NCBI GenBank assembly: GCA_963824095.1
Contig: CAWGNS010000008.1
Coordinates: 1,364,001-1,428,000 of the forward strand
Origin: JBBDWJ01 sp963824095
Lineage (GTDB): Bacteria; Acidobacteriota; Terriglobia; Bryobacterales; UBA6623
Length of the DNA: 64,000 nucleotides
Direction of reading: 5' to 3'
Numbering within the stretch: the stretch's first letter is position 1; every line of letters starts with the position of its first letter. Made by a program: the position numbers and the translations under genes. Positions 42,817 through 52,305 of the stretch are shown one piece after another. Under the pieces are notes generated by a model. It ran no database searches and was not told the DNA's origin. It was given only the letters and a program-made list of their open reading frames with translations.

Positions 42817-42978
42817 ATGAAGACCGAACGTTTTGAATCGACCCAACCGCGTTCGCCCGAACCCCGGGAAGACCCCAGCCTCTACTGTCCCTGTTGCTCG
42901 ACCCGCCTGACCGAGCTCAAGTGCAAGCTGGTGTGCGAGAAGTGCGGATACTACATGAGCTGCGCCGATTACCACTAG
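42817..42978 (+). CDS. Small zinc-ribbon protein (53 aa)
   Basis: An intact 54-codon frame too short for usual ORF filters. After a 25-residue polar, Pro/Glu-rich N-terminus come paired cysteines: LYCPCCSTR, then KCKLVCEKCGYYMSCADYH. That gives CxxC and CxxC pairs plus Cys in CxxxC and a C-terminal SCADYH, the look of a rubredoxin-like zinc ribbon. I recall similar 50-70 aa zinc ribbons ending in 'CGYFLSCSDF' from other soil bacteria but cannot name a family. It is divergent from the E1 alpha gene (152 bases). No clear ribosome site. Confidence 0.65.
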   Translation: MKTERFESTQPRSPEPREDPSLYCPCCSTRLTELKCKLVCEKCGYYMSCADYH

Positions 42979-43337
42979 AGGATTCGATCGCCGCTGCTGG
43001 AGCCGCGAGCCATTCGCGGCCGCCCGCCGGCCTGCGCCGGAACCTGTCCGGGGATATGCGGTCCGCGCGCGGCGGCAACGGATGACCTCTAGCCGTTCGA
43101 TCGATGGCGAGCATCGGCTGATTCCGCCCCGCCGTCAAAGCTGCCTGCTGCCACCCGACACTTCCTCGCCAACACTTTCCTCGTTCTGCAAACCAATAGG
43201 GCAGGCTCCGGGGAAAAGCCCGATTCCAACACAACCCTCCCGCTGCGGACGAATTCGGCGGTCCGTAGGCGGGGAACAAACACCCGAAAAGTTCGTACGT
43301 CTGAATGACAGGGTGTTCGAGCCCTGGGGAGAAATTC
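42979..43337. other. Gap upstream of the efflux adaptor gene
   Basis: 359 bases with a short perfect hairpin (CCGCGAGCCATTCGCGG near 43004-43020) 25 bases after the zinc-ribbon stop, possibly a terminator without a T run. No gene or repeat copy recognised otherwise. Confidence 0.4.
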
Positions 43338-44549
43338 ATGAGCGCTCGAAATCGAAATCGGCGAGGAGGGCGGGTTTGGATCACCGTGCTGGTCGCGGTG
43401 GCGGTATTGGGCGTAGCCGCCTACGGTGTCATGGCGGCGCTCAAGTCCAGTCCCAAGGTCGACCCTTCTTCGCTCGCGGAAGTCGAGCGCGGCGACATTG
43501 CGCGTTCGGTAGTGGCGACCGGCAAGATCGAGCCGCGCGCCAAAGTCGAGGTCAAATCGAAAGCGAGCGGCATCGTCAAGAAAATCTACGTGGACTACGG
43601 CGACTGGGTGAAACACGGCCAGCTATTGATGGAGTTGGACAAGGAAGAGCTGCAGGCCCGCGTCCGCGAAGCAGAAGCGAATCTGCTCGCGGCGCAGGCA
43701 GCCCAGCAAGCCGCCGAGGCGACCCATAAACGCAACGAATTGGAAGCCCAAGCGCCCGACCTGCCCTTTTTGCGGTCGGCCATGGAACGCAGCCGCCAAC
43801 TGCATTCCGACAATCTGATTGCGCAGTCGGTGCTGGAAGACGCCGAAAAGGCCTATCAAATGGCCCTCCACAAGCAGATGACGGCCCGGCGCAATCTCAA
43901 CGTGAGCCGCGCCGATATCGCGCGGACCCAAGCGCAGGCCGCGCAGGCACAGGCCGCGCTCGACCGCGCCGCCGAAGACCTGCGGAACTCGACGATCGTC
44001 AGCCCGATGGACGGCCTGGTGCTGTCGCGTGACGTCGAGGTCGGCGACGCAGTCAGCTCCATTCTCGTGCTCGGCTCGCAGGCCACGCTGCTGATGACGT
44101 TGGGCGACGTCGGCAGCGTTTACGTGCTCGGCAAGGTCGATGAGGCCGATATCGGCAAGGTGTATCTCGATCAACCGGCGCGGATCGTCGTCGAGTCATA
44201 CAAGGACACGAAATTCGAGGGCAAAGTGACCAAGATTTCACCGCTGGGTGTGGAGAAAGACAACGTGACGACCTTTGAAGTGCGCGTGTCGATCGATAAC
44301 CCGGGTGGACTGCTCAAGGCGAATATGACCGCGAACGCCGAGATCATTCTGGAAGAAAAGCAAGGCGTGCTGCTGATTCCCGAAGTGGCGCTGATCTACG
44401 ACCGCGAGCGCCATACTTCGGTGGCGATCCCCGATCCGCAATCCGAGACGGGACGGCGCGAGGTCGCGGTCAAGACCGGCATCTCCAACGGAGTGAAGAC
44501 GGAGGTCACCGGGGGGCTCGATGAGGGCCAGAAGGTGATCTTGCGGTGA
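43338..44549 (+). CDS. MacA/HlyD-type periplasmic adaptor protein
   Basis: Membrane fusion protein of 403 aa. A short basic N-terminus and one membrane helix (14-36) anchor it. Lipoyl-like half motifs VKSKASGIVKKIYVDYGDWVKHGQLLMELD (74-103) and NSTIVSPMDGLVLSRDVEVGD (about 218-238) flank a long Ala/Gln-rich coiled-coil hairpin (104-215). The beta-barrel and membrane-proximal domains follow (VYVLGKVDEADIGKV). GGGGAG seven bases upstream supports the ATG. First gene of a tripartite ABC-type exporter operon: two permeases follow 29 bases and 1.3 kb later. No ATPase gene accompanies it. Confidence 0.9.
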   Translation: MSARNRNRRGGRVWITVLVAVAVLGVAAYGVMAALKSSPKVDPSSLAEVERGDIARSVVATGKIEPRAKVEVKSKASGIVKKIYVDYGDWVKHGQLLMELDKEELQARVREAEANLLAAQAAQQAAEATHKRNELEAQAPDLPFLRSAMERSRQLHSDNLIAQSVLEDAEKAYQMALHKQMTARRNLNVSRADIARTQAQAAQAQAALDRAAEDLRNSTIVSPMDGLVLSRDVEVGDAVSSILVLGSQATLLMTLGDVGSVYVLGKVDEADIGKVYLDQPARIVVESYKDTKFEGKVTKISPLGVEKDNVTTFEVRVSIDNPGGLLKANMTANAEIILEEKQGVLLIPEVALIYDRERHTSVAIPDPQSETGRREVAVKTGISNGVKTEVTGGLDEGQKVILR

Positions 44550-44578
44550 GTTGGAGATGACTGTTCGGGAGCACGACC

Positions 44579-45838
44579 ATGACCCTACGCGACCTGCTCC
44601 TCGACACCCTCCGAACGCTCTGGACGCATAAGCTGCGGACTTCGCTGACGATGTTCGGCATCGGCTGGGGCATCGTCTCGATCACGCTGATGGTGGCCGC
44701 CGGCGAAGGCCTGGAAGAAGGCTTCGACAACGTGCAGGCCGGCTTTGCCAAAGACCTGCTGATCATTCACGGCGGCCGCACCAGCATGCAGGCCGGCGGC
44801 ATGCGCTCGGGGCGCAGAATCCAATGGACGGCGACCGACCATCTCGCCGTCGAGCCGGTGGCGACCGCCTGCCAGTACGTCATTCCGGAGCGCAGCCGCG
44901 GCGGCGTCACCGTCAAAAGCCGCTTCAACAGCGGTTCGCTGATGCTCTCCGGCTCGTTGCCGCCGTTTTCGGAGATCCGCTGCATTCCGGTCGGCGAGGG
45001 ACGTTTCTACAACGCCGAAGACGAGGCCGGTGCGCGCCGTGTCGCCTTCCTGGGCAGCGACGCCAAAGATCAGCTCTTCGGCACGCGGCCGGCGCTCGGC
45101 GAGACCATCTACCTGGACAAGATGCCCTACACCGTGATCGGAGTCATGCAGCGCAAGGAGCAGGACTCCAGTTACGACGGCAAGGACGTTTCGAAAGTCT
45201 TTATCCCCTTCAGCGCGGTGATGCGCGATTTTCCACGCGAGCCGCCCGCCGCGCCCGACGAGATCGACCGCCTGCTGGTGAGCACGAAGTCGCTCGAAGA
45301 CCACGAAGCCTGCAAATGGCAGGTGCGCCGCGCACTCGCCTCGCTGCACGGCTTCGATCCGCTGGACGAGCAAGCCTGCGGTATTTGGGATACCGTCGAA
45401 AGCACTCAGGCGTTCCACAAGCTGACCAGCGGCATGAAGTATTTCCTCGGCGCCGTCGGCCTGACGACGCTGCTTCTGGGCGGCATCGGCGTGATGAACG
45501 TAATGCTGGTGGCGGTGCGCGAACGGACACAGGAAATCGGCGTCCGCAAAGCGGTTGGGGCGACGCGCCGGGCGATCGTCGGTCAATTCTTCGCCGAGAC
45601 CATGATCGTGGTGTTGCTGAGCGGCGCGGGCGGTTTCGGGTTCTCCTACGGCCTGTGCGCGCTGGTGAACCAGCTCAAGATGCCGATGTATTTCGCCGGC
45701 CTGCAACCGACCTGGGAGTCGGGGCTGCTGTCGCTGGCGCTGCTGGGGCTGGTAGCGGTGCTTTCGGCGATGTATCCGGCCAGCCGGGCGGCGGCGGTGG
45801 ACCCGATCGAGGCCTTGCGCCATGAAGCCGGCGGCTAG
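44579..45838 (+). CDS. MacB-like ABC transporter permease (FtsX domain), copy 1
   Basis: A 419-aa inner-membrane protein: N-terminal helix (LRTSLTMFGIGWGIVSITLMVAAGEG, 20-45), a large periplasmic MacB_PCD domain (about 46-270), then three helices with LLLGGIGVMNVMLVAVRERTQEIGVRKAVGATRR, the FtsX coupling region (near 300-335), and a PASRAAAVDPIEALRHE ending. Export substrates of such systems include peptides, lipoproteins and macrolides (family knowledge). Unlike E. coli MacB it has no fused N-terminal ATPase, so it needs a separate ATPase. Confidence 0.92.
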   Translation: MTLRDLLLDTLRTLWTHKLRTSLTMFGIGWGIVSITLMVAAGEGLEEGFDNVQAGFAKDLLIIHGGRTSMQAGGMRSGRRIQWTATDHLAVEPVATACQYVIPERSRGGVTVKSRFNSGSLMLSGSLPPFSEIRCIPVGEGRFYNAEDEAGARRVAFLGSDAKDQLFGTRPALGETIYLDKMPYTVIGVMQRKEQDSSYDGKDVSKVFIPFSAVMRDFPREPPAAPDEIDRLLVSTKSLEDHEACKWQVRRALASLHGFDPLDEQACGIWDTVESTQAFHKLTSGMKYFLGAVGLTTLLLGGIGVMNVMLVAVRERTQEIGVRKAVGATRRAIVGQFFAETMIVVLLSGAGGFGFSYGLCALVNQLKMPMYFAGLQPTWESGLLSLALLGLVAVLSAMYPASRAAAVDPIEALRHEAGG

Positions 45839-45886
45839 CAACCGGCGGGAACGCGGGCGCAACGCCAACGCGCCAGGGAAACGGCC

Positions 45887-47146
45887 ATGACGATGTTTCT
45901 TGAGATCCTCGGGCAGTCGTGGGAATCGCTCAAGCGCAACACGTTGCGCAGCTTTCTGACCATGCTGGGCATCGCCTGGGGTGTGACGACGGTGACCTTG
46001 CTGATCGCCTACGGCGGCGGCTTCCGGCAGGTGATGGTCGATGCTTTCAACGCCTTCGGCAAGAGCGCTGTTATCTGCTGGCCCGGCCAGACCAGCGAGC
46101 AGGCGGGCGGCGAGCGTGCCGGCAAGCGTATCCGGCTCGAAAAGGCGGATCTCGAGTTCGTGCGCGCCGATACGACGCTGGTCAAAGACCTCAGCCTTGA
46201 GACCGTGCAGTGGAGGCCGATCACCTATGCCGACCGCCTGTCGAACCAGGCCGTACGCGGCGTCTACCCCGCCTATGGCGAGATTCGCAATCAGGTCCCG
46301 GGCGAAGGCCGCTGGATCAGCGCCGAAGACATGCAGGAGCGCCGCCGCGTCGTATTCCTGGGGCACGACCTGCGTCGGGACCTGTTCAGCGGCCGTCCGG
46401 CGATCGGCGAAACCGTGCGCATCAGCGGCGTGCGGTTTACCGTCATCGGCAGCTCGGACCGTAAAATGCAGCTCAGCAACTATTTCGGCAGCGACGACAA
46501 CTCGGCGTTCATTCCTTACACGGCGGCCGGCGACCTGTGGGACAACCGCTACGCCAGCGTGATGGTGTTCTCGCCGGTGGCGCCGCAGTTTGAGCCGCGC
46601 GCGCAGCAGCAGGTGCGGGCCGCGGTGGCCAAGCGCCAGCGCTTCTCGCCTACCGACGAGCGGGCGATGAACATGTTCGGCCGCGAGCAGTTTCGCCCGG
46701 TCATCGACGGCATCACGATCGGCCTGCAGGTGTTGCTCGGCTTCATCGGGACCCTCACGTTGGGTATCGGCGGAGTCGGCGTGATGAATATCATGCTGGT
46801 CACCGTCGACGAGCGCATCCGGGAGATCGGGCTGCGGCGGGCGCTGGGGGCGCGCAAGAGTCACATCCGAACGCAGTTTCTGTGCGAGGCGCTGGTGATC
46901 ACCGCGGCCGGCGGACTACTGGGGATGGCGCTGGCTTATCTGACGGCGGCGCTGGTCGGCACGATTCCGATGATGGGGCCGCTGTTTCAGGACGAGTCGG
47001 GCAAACGCGATATTCATCTGGTGATCTCGCCGGCGATCGCATTGATTTCGACCGGGATTCTGGTGCTGGTGGGAGTGCTGAGCGGCCTGGCCCCGGCTGT
47101 GCGCGCCTCGCGGCTCGAGCCTTCGGCGGCGCTGCGGTATGAGTAG
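45887..47146 (+). CDS. MacB-like ABC transporter permease (FtsX domain), copy 2
   Basis: Second permease of 419 aa with the same architecture as the one 48 bases upstream: helix at 20-42 (LRSFLTMLGIAWGVTTVTLLIAYGGG), periplasmic domain, then LTLGIGGVGVMNIMLVTVDERIREIGLRRALGARKS and a PAVRASRLEPSAALRYE end. The identical length and shared IGxxWG and VGVMNxMLVxVxER motifs show an old duplication, and the two probably form the heterodimeric core of the exporter. No ATP-binding domain. Confidence 0.92.
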   Translation: MTMFLEILGQSWESLKRNTLRSFLTMLGIAWGVTTVTLLIAYGGGFRQVMVDAFNAFGKSAVICWPGQTSEQAGGERAGKRIRLEKADLEFVRADTTLVKDLSLETVQWRPITYADRLSNQAVRGVYPAYGEIRNQVPGEGRWISAEDMQERRRVVFLGHDLRRDLFSGRPAIGETVRISGVRFTVIGSSDRKMQLSNYFGSDDNSAFIPYTAAGDLWDNRYASVMVFSPVAPQFEPRAQQQVRAAVAKRQRFSPTDERAMNMFGREQFRPVIDGITIGLQVLLGFIGTLTLGIGGVGVMNIMLVTVDERIREIGLRRALGARKSHIRTQFLCEALVITAAGGLLGMALAYLTAALVGTIPMMGPLFQDESGKRDIHLVISPAIALISTGILVLVGVLSGLAPAVRASRLEPSAALRYE

Positions 47147-47312
47147 AATTTGCTTTGCTACTGCGCAGTCTGCGGTAGGGCAGGCTGCAGGGGTTTGAGC
47201 CGCAGTGGCTCCGGCTGCAGAAGTGCGGCCTTGCACGCCGCAATCGATCATCAGGCCTCGTCGATCCGTTGGGAATTGCGCGCAGCACGCCTATCGACCA
47301 CGCTACTCCTAA

Positions 47313-48296
47313 GTGCTTTGCGAGAATGGACGTATCTCCGTCCTGGTTCCATCTTCCGCTTCCATATGGGCGTGTCAGTTCCGCCGGGAGCCTGCGGGGC
47401 TCGTTGCTCGCCTGACCGCCTTTCCGGCAGACCTGAGCGACAAAGAGTCCGGCTCGGCGCAGACGGCGCAGGTTCGCTGGGCCCTGCTGGCCGATCCGCA
47501 CATCGCGGCTGACCTCGCCACGTATCCGCGCGGCTCGTCGCCGGCCGAGCATCTTCGCGAAGCCGTGGAGCAGATTCTCAACGCCGGTCCCGAGGCCGCC
47601 TGGATCGCCGGGGACCTCGCCTGGAACGCGGGCTTGCCCGCCGACTACGCCCGGTTGCGTGCCCTTCTGGAGCCGCTCAGCGCCCGCATGCCGCTCTGCC
47701 TGATGCTGGGAAATCACGACAACCGCGCGGCATTTCTGGCGGAGTTCGGGGCCGGCCAGGAACAGGCGCACCCGGCAGGTATCGGCTTGCTCTCGGGAGC
47801 GAACCCGGAGCCGGCCGCCGCTAAGGCGCTGGCCGTCGTCGAGCACGGCCCGATCCGCTGGATCCTGCTCGATTCGCTGTTGCGCACCGACATCGTCCCC
47901 GGACTGCTCGGCAAGGCGCAGCGCGGCTGGCTGCGCGGCTTGTTGGAAACCACCGACGCGCGGCCCACACTGATCGTCGTGCACCATCCGCTGGATGAAG
48001 ACGACGATAGTCTGCTCGACGGCGACCGCCTGCTGCGCCTGATCGAGCCGTTCCCACAGGTCAAAGCGATTTTCACCGCCCACGACCACGCCTTCCACAT
48101 CGATTCCGGCCATCGCGTGCATCGGGTCAGCTTGCCGGCTCTGGGCATGCCGTTTGACCCCCTGGAGGCCGTCGGCTGGGTGGAAGCGTCCTTGTCGGCG
48201 ACGCGCGGAGTCTTCACCTTCCACGCGGTTGGGAATCAGGCTGTGGGGCGGAACGAAGCGCGGGAGGGGGCGACGACAACCCTGATCTGGAGATAA
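47313..48296 (+). CDS. Calcineurin-like metallophosphoesterase
   Basis: Phosphoesterase of the 3',5'-cyclic-nucleotide / serine-threonine phosphatase superfamily. All metal ligands are visible in order: LLADPHIAAD (D-x-H), WIAGDLAWN (GD), LCLMLGNHDN (GNHD), LIVVHHPL (H) and FTAHDHAFHI (H-x-H as AHDH). The domain begins about 57 codons after the only conventional start, a GTG that stands directly after a TAA; the intervening residues are not family-like and the true N-terminus is uncertain. It converges tail to tail with the transglycosylase gene, with only one base between the stops. Confidence 0.8.
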   Translation: MLCENGRISVLVPSSASIWACQFRREPAGLVARLTAFPADLSDKESGSAQTAQVRWALLADPHIAADLATYPRGSSPAEHLREAVEQILNAGPEAAWIAGDLAWNAGLPADYARLRALLEPLSARMPLCLMLGNHDNRAAFLAEFGAGQEQAHPAGIGLLSGANPEPAAAKALAVVEHGPIRWILLDSLLRTDIVPGLLGKAQRGWLRGLLETTDARPTLIVVHHPLDEDDDSLLDGDRLLRLIEPFPQVKAIFTAHDHAFHIDSGHRVHRVSLPALGMPFDPLEAVGWVEASLSATRGVFTFHAVGNQAVGRNEAREGATTTLIWR

Positions 48297-48297
48297 T

Positions 48298-50503
48298 TCA
48301 TTCGCCGGCGCCGGCAACCGCCACCGACGGCAGTTGCGGATTATCCCCGCCGTAGAGCTTGCGGTAGACATCGGCGTTGCGCAGCACCGATTGCACATAG
48401 CCGCGGGTTTCGGTGAAGGGAATGGTCTCGACGAACTTTCCCGGCTCGTCGAAATCGCCCCACTGGATCCACTTGGCGGCGCGATGCGCTCCGGCGTTGT
48501 AGGCCGCCAGAGAAATTTCCAGCTCGTTTTGATACTGATCGAAGACCTGCTTGAGGTGGAAGGTGCCCAGCCGCAAGCTCAGTTCGGGGCGGTAGAGCTG
48601 CCGGGTTTTGAAGGGGATGCCCAGGCTGCGGGCGAGTCCGCGGCCGGTGGAGGGCATGATCTGCATCAGACCCATCGCCCCGGCGCGCGAGCGAGCCCGC
48701 GGGTTGAACTCCGACTCCTGGCGGATCAGGCCGGCCACCAGATACGGATCCAGGCCGTGCGGCGTGGCACGCGCAATCAGCTCGTCGCCCCAGGGCATCG
48801 GGAACAGGCTCTCCCAGAACGCGCGCGGCATCGACTCGAGCGGCATACGCAGATAGCCGTAGCCGTAGCGCTTCATGTAGCGCAGGCCGCGGTAGTGCGC
48901 GTTGTGGGCCGAGGTCTGGCGATAGAGCTCCAAACCGATGTGGTAGGCGTCGCTCGGGCGGTAGTCGCCGGTCAGCAGCTCGTGCTCGGCGTCGGCGTCC
49001 ATGCCCAGCTCGTAGAGCAGGCGTCCGCGGCGCAGCAAGCTGCCGGTCTCGCTGCTAATCTTCTCGGTCAAGGTGCGCGGACGCCAAACGGCCTTGAAAA
49101 ACTTCGCCGCCAACGGCTGCGGCGCGCCGTCAGCCGGACCGATCTCGGCCAGCCGCCGGCGAGCCAGCAGGCTGTAGTAGTAGTGCGGGAAATTGCGGTC
49201 GAGCCCGGCGTAGAGGTCTTGGGCGAGGGCCCGGTCGCCGGCTTTTTCGGCGAGACGGCCGAGCCAGTAGGCGGCCGCCGTGGCGTGGTCGGAGTTCGGG
49301 TAGAGCGCCAGATGCTCTTCGAGCAGCGACATCGCCCGCGGATCGCCTTCCAGGTAGGCGCGCCAGCAGGTCTTCCAGTGTGCCTTGGCGGCATACTTTC
49401 CCTTGGGGAAGCTGCGCGCCGTCAGCTCGTAGTATTTGCCGTACCGCCGCGCATCATTTTCGAGCAGATAATAATTTCCCAGCGCGAACAAGGCCTCTTC
49501 GTACCAGGGAGACTGCGGATATTTGCGGCGGAACTCGGCGAGGCGGCTTTCAAACTCCGCGCCACGGTCTTTGCGGCGGGCGCACTGCACCAGGTAGTAC
49601 AGCCGCCAGGCGTCGCTTTCTGGATCGGAGACCTTGAGCTTACTCAGCCAGGCGTGGGCGGCGGTCGTGCGCAGGCGTTCGTAGTCACAGGCGCCGATGC
49701 CGACGCGAGCATGGTCGAGTTGCTTGCCCGACAGACCGGGAACTGCCAGCCGGTATTCGGAGCAGGCCGGGGTGTAGCGGCGCGCCCCGAACAGGGCGTC
49801 GGCGCGGGCTAGCCGCCAGTCGGCCGGCGCATCGGGGTAACGCGCGCCCATCGCGGTGTGCAAAGCGTTGAGGCGATCCTCGGCGTCGGAAGCTTGCTCG
49901 GAAAGAGGGTAGTGGTAGTAGACGCGGCGGTAGTCTTCCACCGCCTCGGCCAGGCGCCCATCGAGCTCGTCGACGCGACCCAGCAAAAAGGAACGCACCG
50001 ACTCGGGCAGGTCTTTCTTCGACGCCTGCAGCGTTTCGCGAGCCTTGTCGTTTTGCTCGGCCCGGATCAGGCTCTCGACGCGCATCCGGACGGCGGCGGG
50101 AACCAGGCGGCTACCGGCGTAGCGGGCCGCGAAATCGGCCAGCACCCAGGCCGCGCCGGCCTGATTGTCAGCCTCGACCAGACTGCGCGCCCGGTAGTAG
50201 CGCGCGTAGTCGCCCAACTGGCCGCGCTCGTCCGGCGCCAGCTTGAGTTGTTGCGCGGCCGATTCGTAGTTTTTGGACGAGGTAGTCGCCGATTCCCAGC
50301 GCCAGGTGGCCAAGGCCCTGCAGCTCGGCGGAGCGCGCCTCCTCGACATAGGAGGCGAGCGCCTCGCGATCGGCAGGCGCCCCGCTTTCGAGATAGTCCC
50401 GGCTGAGCTGTTGGAGCTTCTCGGGGAGTTCGTCAGCCGTGGCAAACGGCGGGCAAAACAGAAGAACCAGCAGAAATGCGATGAATTGCGTCGTCGCCCT
50501 CAA
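48298..50503 (-). CDS. Lytic murein transglycosylase (Slt70-like), frameshifted near the N-terminus
   Basis: Periplasmic peptidoglycan-cleaving enzyme. The main frame gives a long alpha-helical superhelix of TPR-like repeats and a C-terminal SLT domain with catalytic glutamate in AGLIRQESEFNPRARSRAGA and LMQIMPSTGRGLA, AAYNAGAHRAAKW. The N-terminus (signal peptide FIAFLLVLLFCPPFATA and the helix up to GDYLVQK) is in a different frame. The switch falls on a run of five T (five A on the coding strand) at 50270-50274: removing one A joins GDYLVQ to NYESAAQQLKLAP. This is an indel, either real or from sequencing. The TTG at 50503 is the most likely start of the intact gene (about 734 aa). Confidence 0.8.
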
Positions 50504-50769
50504 AGCCAGAGACCGGCCTCCCCTGCCTGAGTGATCGGACGGAGGGATAAAATTCCACAGTCCGCGCGGCGGCGGACCTACAGCGCCCAACGAGATGGAA
50601 TCCCCCGACACGCCTCGCCGCAACCAGCCGCGGCGCGGCGCACCGTCAACTATAACGATATCGCTGCGGCTCCGCTACGGCAACCTTAAAACCTGTTCTG
50701 GCCGCGCAGAGCAAGTGACAAACGTCTCGCTGGCGCGAGGGCTTTGCCGGGGAGGAGTTCGGGGCCAGC
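50504..50769. other. Short gene-free region between transglycosylase and GAF-like gene
   Basis: 266 bases between the start region of the transglycosylase gene and the 3' end of the next gene on the same strand. No gene or repeat copy recognised. Confidence 0.35.
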
Positions 50770-51510
50770 TCAGCGGGCGGAGACGGTCTCGTGCTGCTTC
50801 TTGCGCGTGCCCACGGCTTCCAGCCAGGCCTCGGTGATGGTGGTGAGCACTTCCAGGGCCGCCGACTGCACTTCGATCCTGTTCTCGCCGCTGTCGGCGA
50901 AAAGCAACGCCAGCACGCGGTCGCGCAAGATCACCGGGATCAGATGCACGCGCGTCTCGCCGTTCAACCCGAATAAGCCGGCAATCTCGGGCGAAACTTC
51001 GTCGGCGGCGCCGCTCGCCTCGATACGCTCTTTGGTGGCCACCGCCTTGGCCAGGGCCGAACCATTGGCCAGGGGAACCTCGAGCTGCTGCAAACCCGGT
51101 CCGATCTTGGGATCCCCGAAGCCTTGCGCCCGGAAACCCAGGATGGCGTTGCCCTTCTGGATGAACAGAGCGCAGCGTCCGCAAAAAAGCTGAGCGGTCT
51201 CGACCAGCTCGATGGCGATGTCGGTGACCGACTCTTTGGTGCGAATGCGCCGCCCCGACTCGGCGAGCGTCTCGGCCACCTTAATGGCCGCCGAATGCGC
51301 CGCTTCATTGCGGGTGAGCAGCACCGCGGCGTCGAGATGCGCCGCGCATTCGCCTTTGAGCCGCCCGGTCAACTCCTGGCGCGCCTGCTCGATCTTGTCG
51401 GCGAACGCGCTGTCGAGTTGCGCGGTCAACTCCTCGCGGACGCGCTGGATCTGTTCGCCGAACGCGGTGTCGAGCGCTGCTTGGATTTTCTCTTCGATCT
51501 CGTTTGGCAT
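50770..51510 (-). CDS. Coiled-coil protein with GAF-like domain, function unknown
   Basis: A 246-aa protein. Residues 1-70 are strongly helical and charged (EEKIQAALDTAFGEQIQRVREE...; coiled coil likely). Residues 90-240 have the look of a GAF domain: ETAQLFCGRCALFIQKGNAILGFRAQGFG, IEASGAADEVSPEIAGLFGL and RVHLIPVILRDRVLALLFADSG. No effector domain. A ligand-sensing or scaffold role is inferred only. The ATG is the first in the coiled coil; 21 upstream codons were dropped. It is divergent from the SDR gene at 51589. Confidence 0.65.
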   Translation of the reverse strand: MPNEIEEKIQAALDTAFGEQIQRVREELTAQLDSAFADKIEQARQELTGRLKGECAAHLDAAVLLTRNEAAHSAAIKVAETLAESGRRIRTKESVTDIAIELVETAQLFCGRCALFIQKGNAILGFRAQGFGDPKIGPGLQQLEVPLANGSALAKAVATKERIEASGAADEVSPEIAGLFGLNGETRVHLIPVILRDRVLALLFADSGENRIEVQSAALEVLTTITEAWLEAVGTRKKQHETVSAR

Positions 51511-51588
51511 CCGGGCGTCCGTAGTTGAGCAGGTGGTGATATTGTAGCGTAGGAGTACATCGGAACTCTTCAAGGAGATACCTTAGGA

Positions 51589-52305
51589 ATGGCTGAAGAT
51601 TTGAAGGGCCAGGCCGCCGTGGTCACCGGAGCCACCCGCGGGATCGGCCGCTCGATCGCCGAAGCCCTGCTGCGCGAAGGAGTTACGGTCGCAATCTGCG
51701 GCCGCAACCAGGACGCCGTCGAGCGGGCCGTGGCCGAAATGAAAAGTCTCGGCCGGGTCGAGGGCCAGGCCTGCGACGTGGGCCGGTTCGAGCAGGTCGA
51801 GCAGTTTTTCTCGTTCGCCGCCCAGCGCCTGGGCCGGCTCGACATTCTGGTCAACAATGCCGGTATCGGCGGATTCGCTCCCGTGGATGAGACCACGCCC
51901 GAGCATTGGCGCGCGATCATCGACACCAACCTGAGCGGGCCGTTCTATTGCATCCATGAAGCCGTGCCCCTGATGAAGAAGGCCGGCGGCGGCTTCATCG
52001 TCAATATCGGCAGTCTGGCGGGAAAGAATCCGTTCGCGGGGGCCTCGGCCTATAACGCCTCGAAATTCGGTCTCAACGGCTTTACCGAGGCCGTCATGAT
52101 GGACCTGCGCCACGACAATATCCGGGTCACGCAGATCATGCCCGGCAGCGTGCAGACCGAATTCGGCAGCAGCGGCGTGGCCGGAGCCGATTGGAAGATC
52201 GCCCCCGAGCATATCGCCGAGGTGGTCGTAGACCTGCTGCGGCTGCCGGCGCGGACCCTGGCCAGCCGGGTCGAAATGCGTCCCAGCCGCCCGCCGCGCA
52301 AGTAA
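51589..52305 (+). CDS. Short-chain dehydrogenase/reductase (3-oxoacyl-ACP-reductase-like)
   Basis: Classical SDR of 238 aa: TGATRGIGR (13-21), NNAG (89-92), catalytic Ser142, Tyr155, Lys159 in SAYNASKFGLNGFTEA, PGSVQTEF. GRN at the end of the second strand (VAICGRN, Arg39) predicts NADP. It resembles FabG/benzil-reductase-type enzymes of clusters unrelated to fatty acid synthesis; no fab genes nearby. AAGGAG about 12 bases upstream supports the ATG. A family C repeat hairpin overlaps the stop region (52302-52328). Confidence 0.9.
   Translation: MAEDLKGQAAVVTGATRGIGRSIAEALLREGVTVAICGRNQDAVERAVAEMKSLGRVEGQACDVGRFEQVEQFFSFAAQRLGRLDILVNNAGIGGFAPVDETTPEHWRAIIDTNLSGPFYCIHEAVPLMKKAGGGFIVNIGSLAGKNPFAGASAYNASKFGLNGFTEAVMMDLRHDNIRVTQIMPGSVQTEFGSSGVAGADWKIAPEHIAEVVVDLLRLPARTLASRVEMRPSRPPRK

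Noticed and set aside
44585..46864. 759-aa reverse ORF opposite the two permeases
   Set aside because: Antisense shadow of the two MacB-like genes, rich in Arg/His/Pro, no start signal, no family.
50270..50274. Programmed +1 frameshift in the transglycosylase
   Set aside because: No stop codon or stimulatory structure next to the run of A; a simple indel explains it better.
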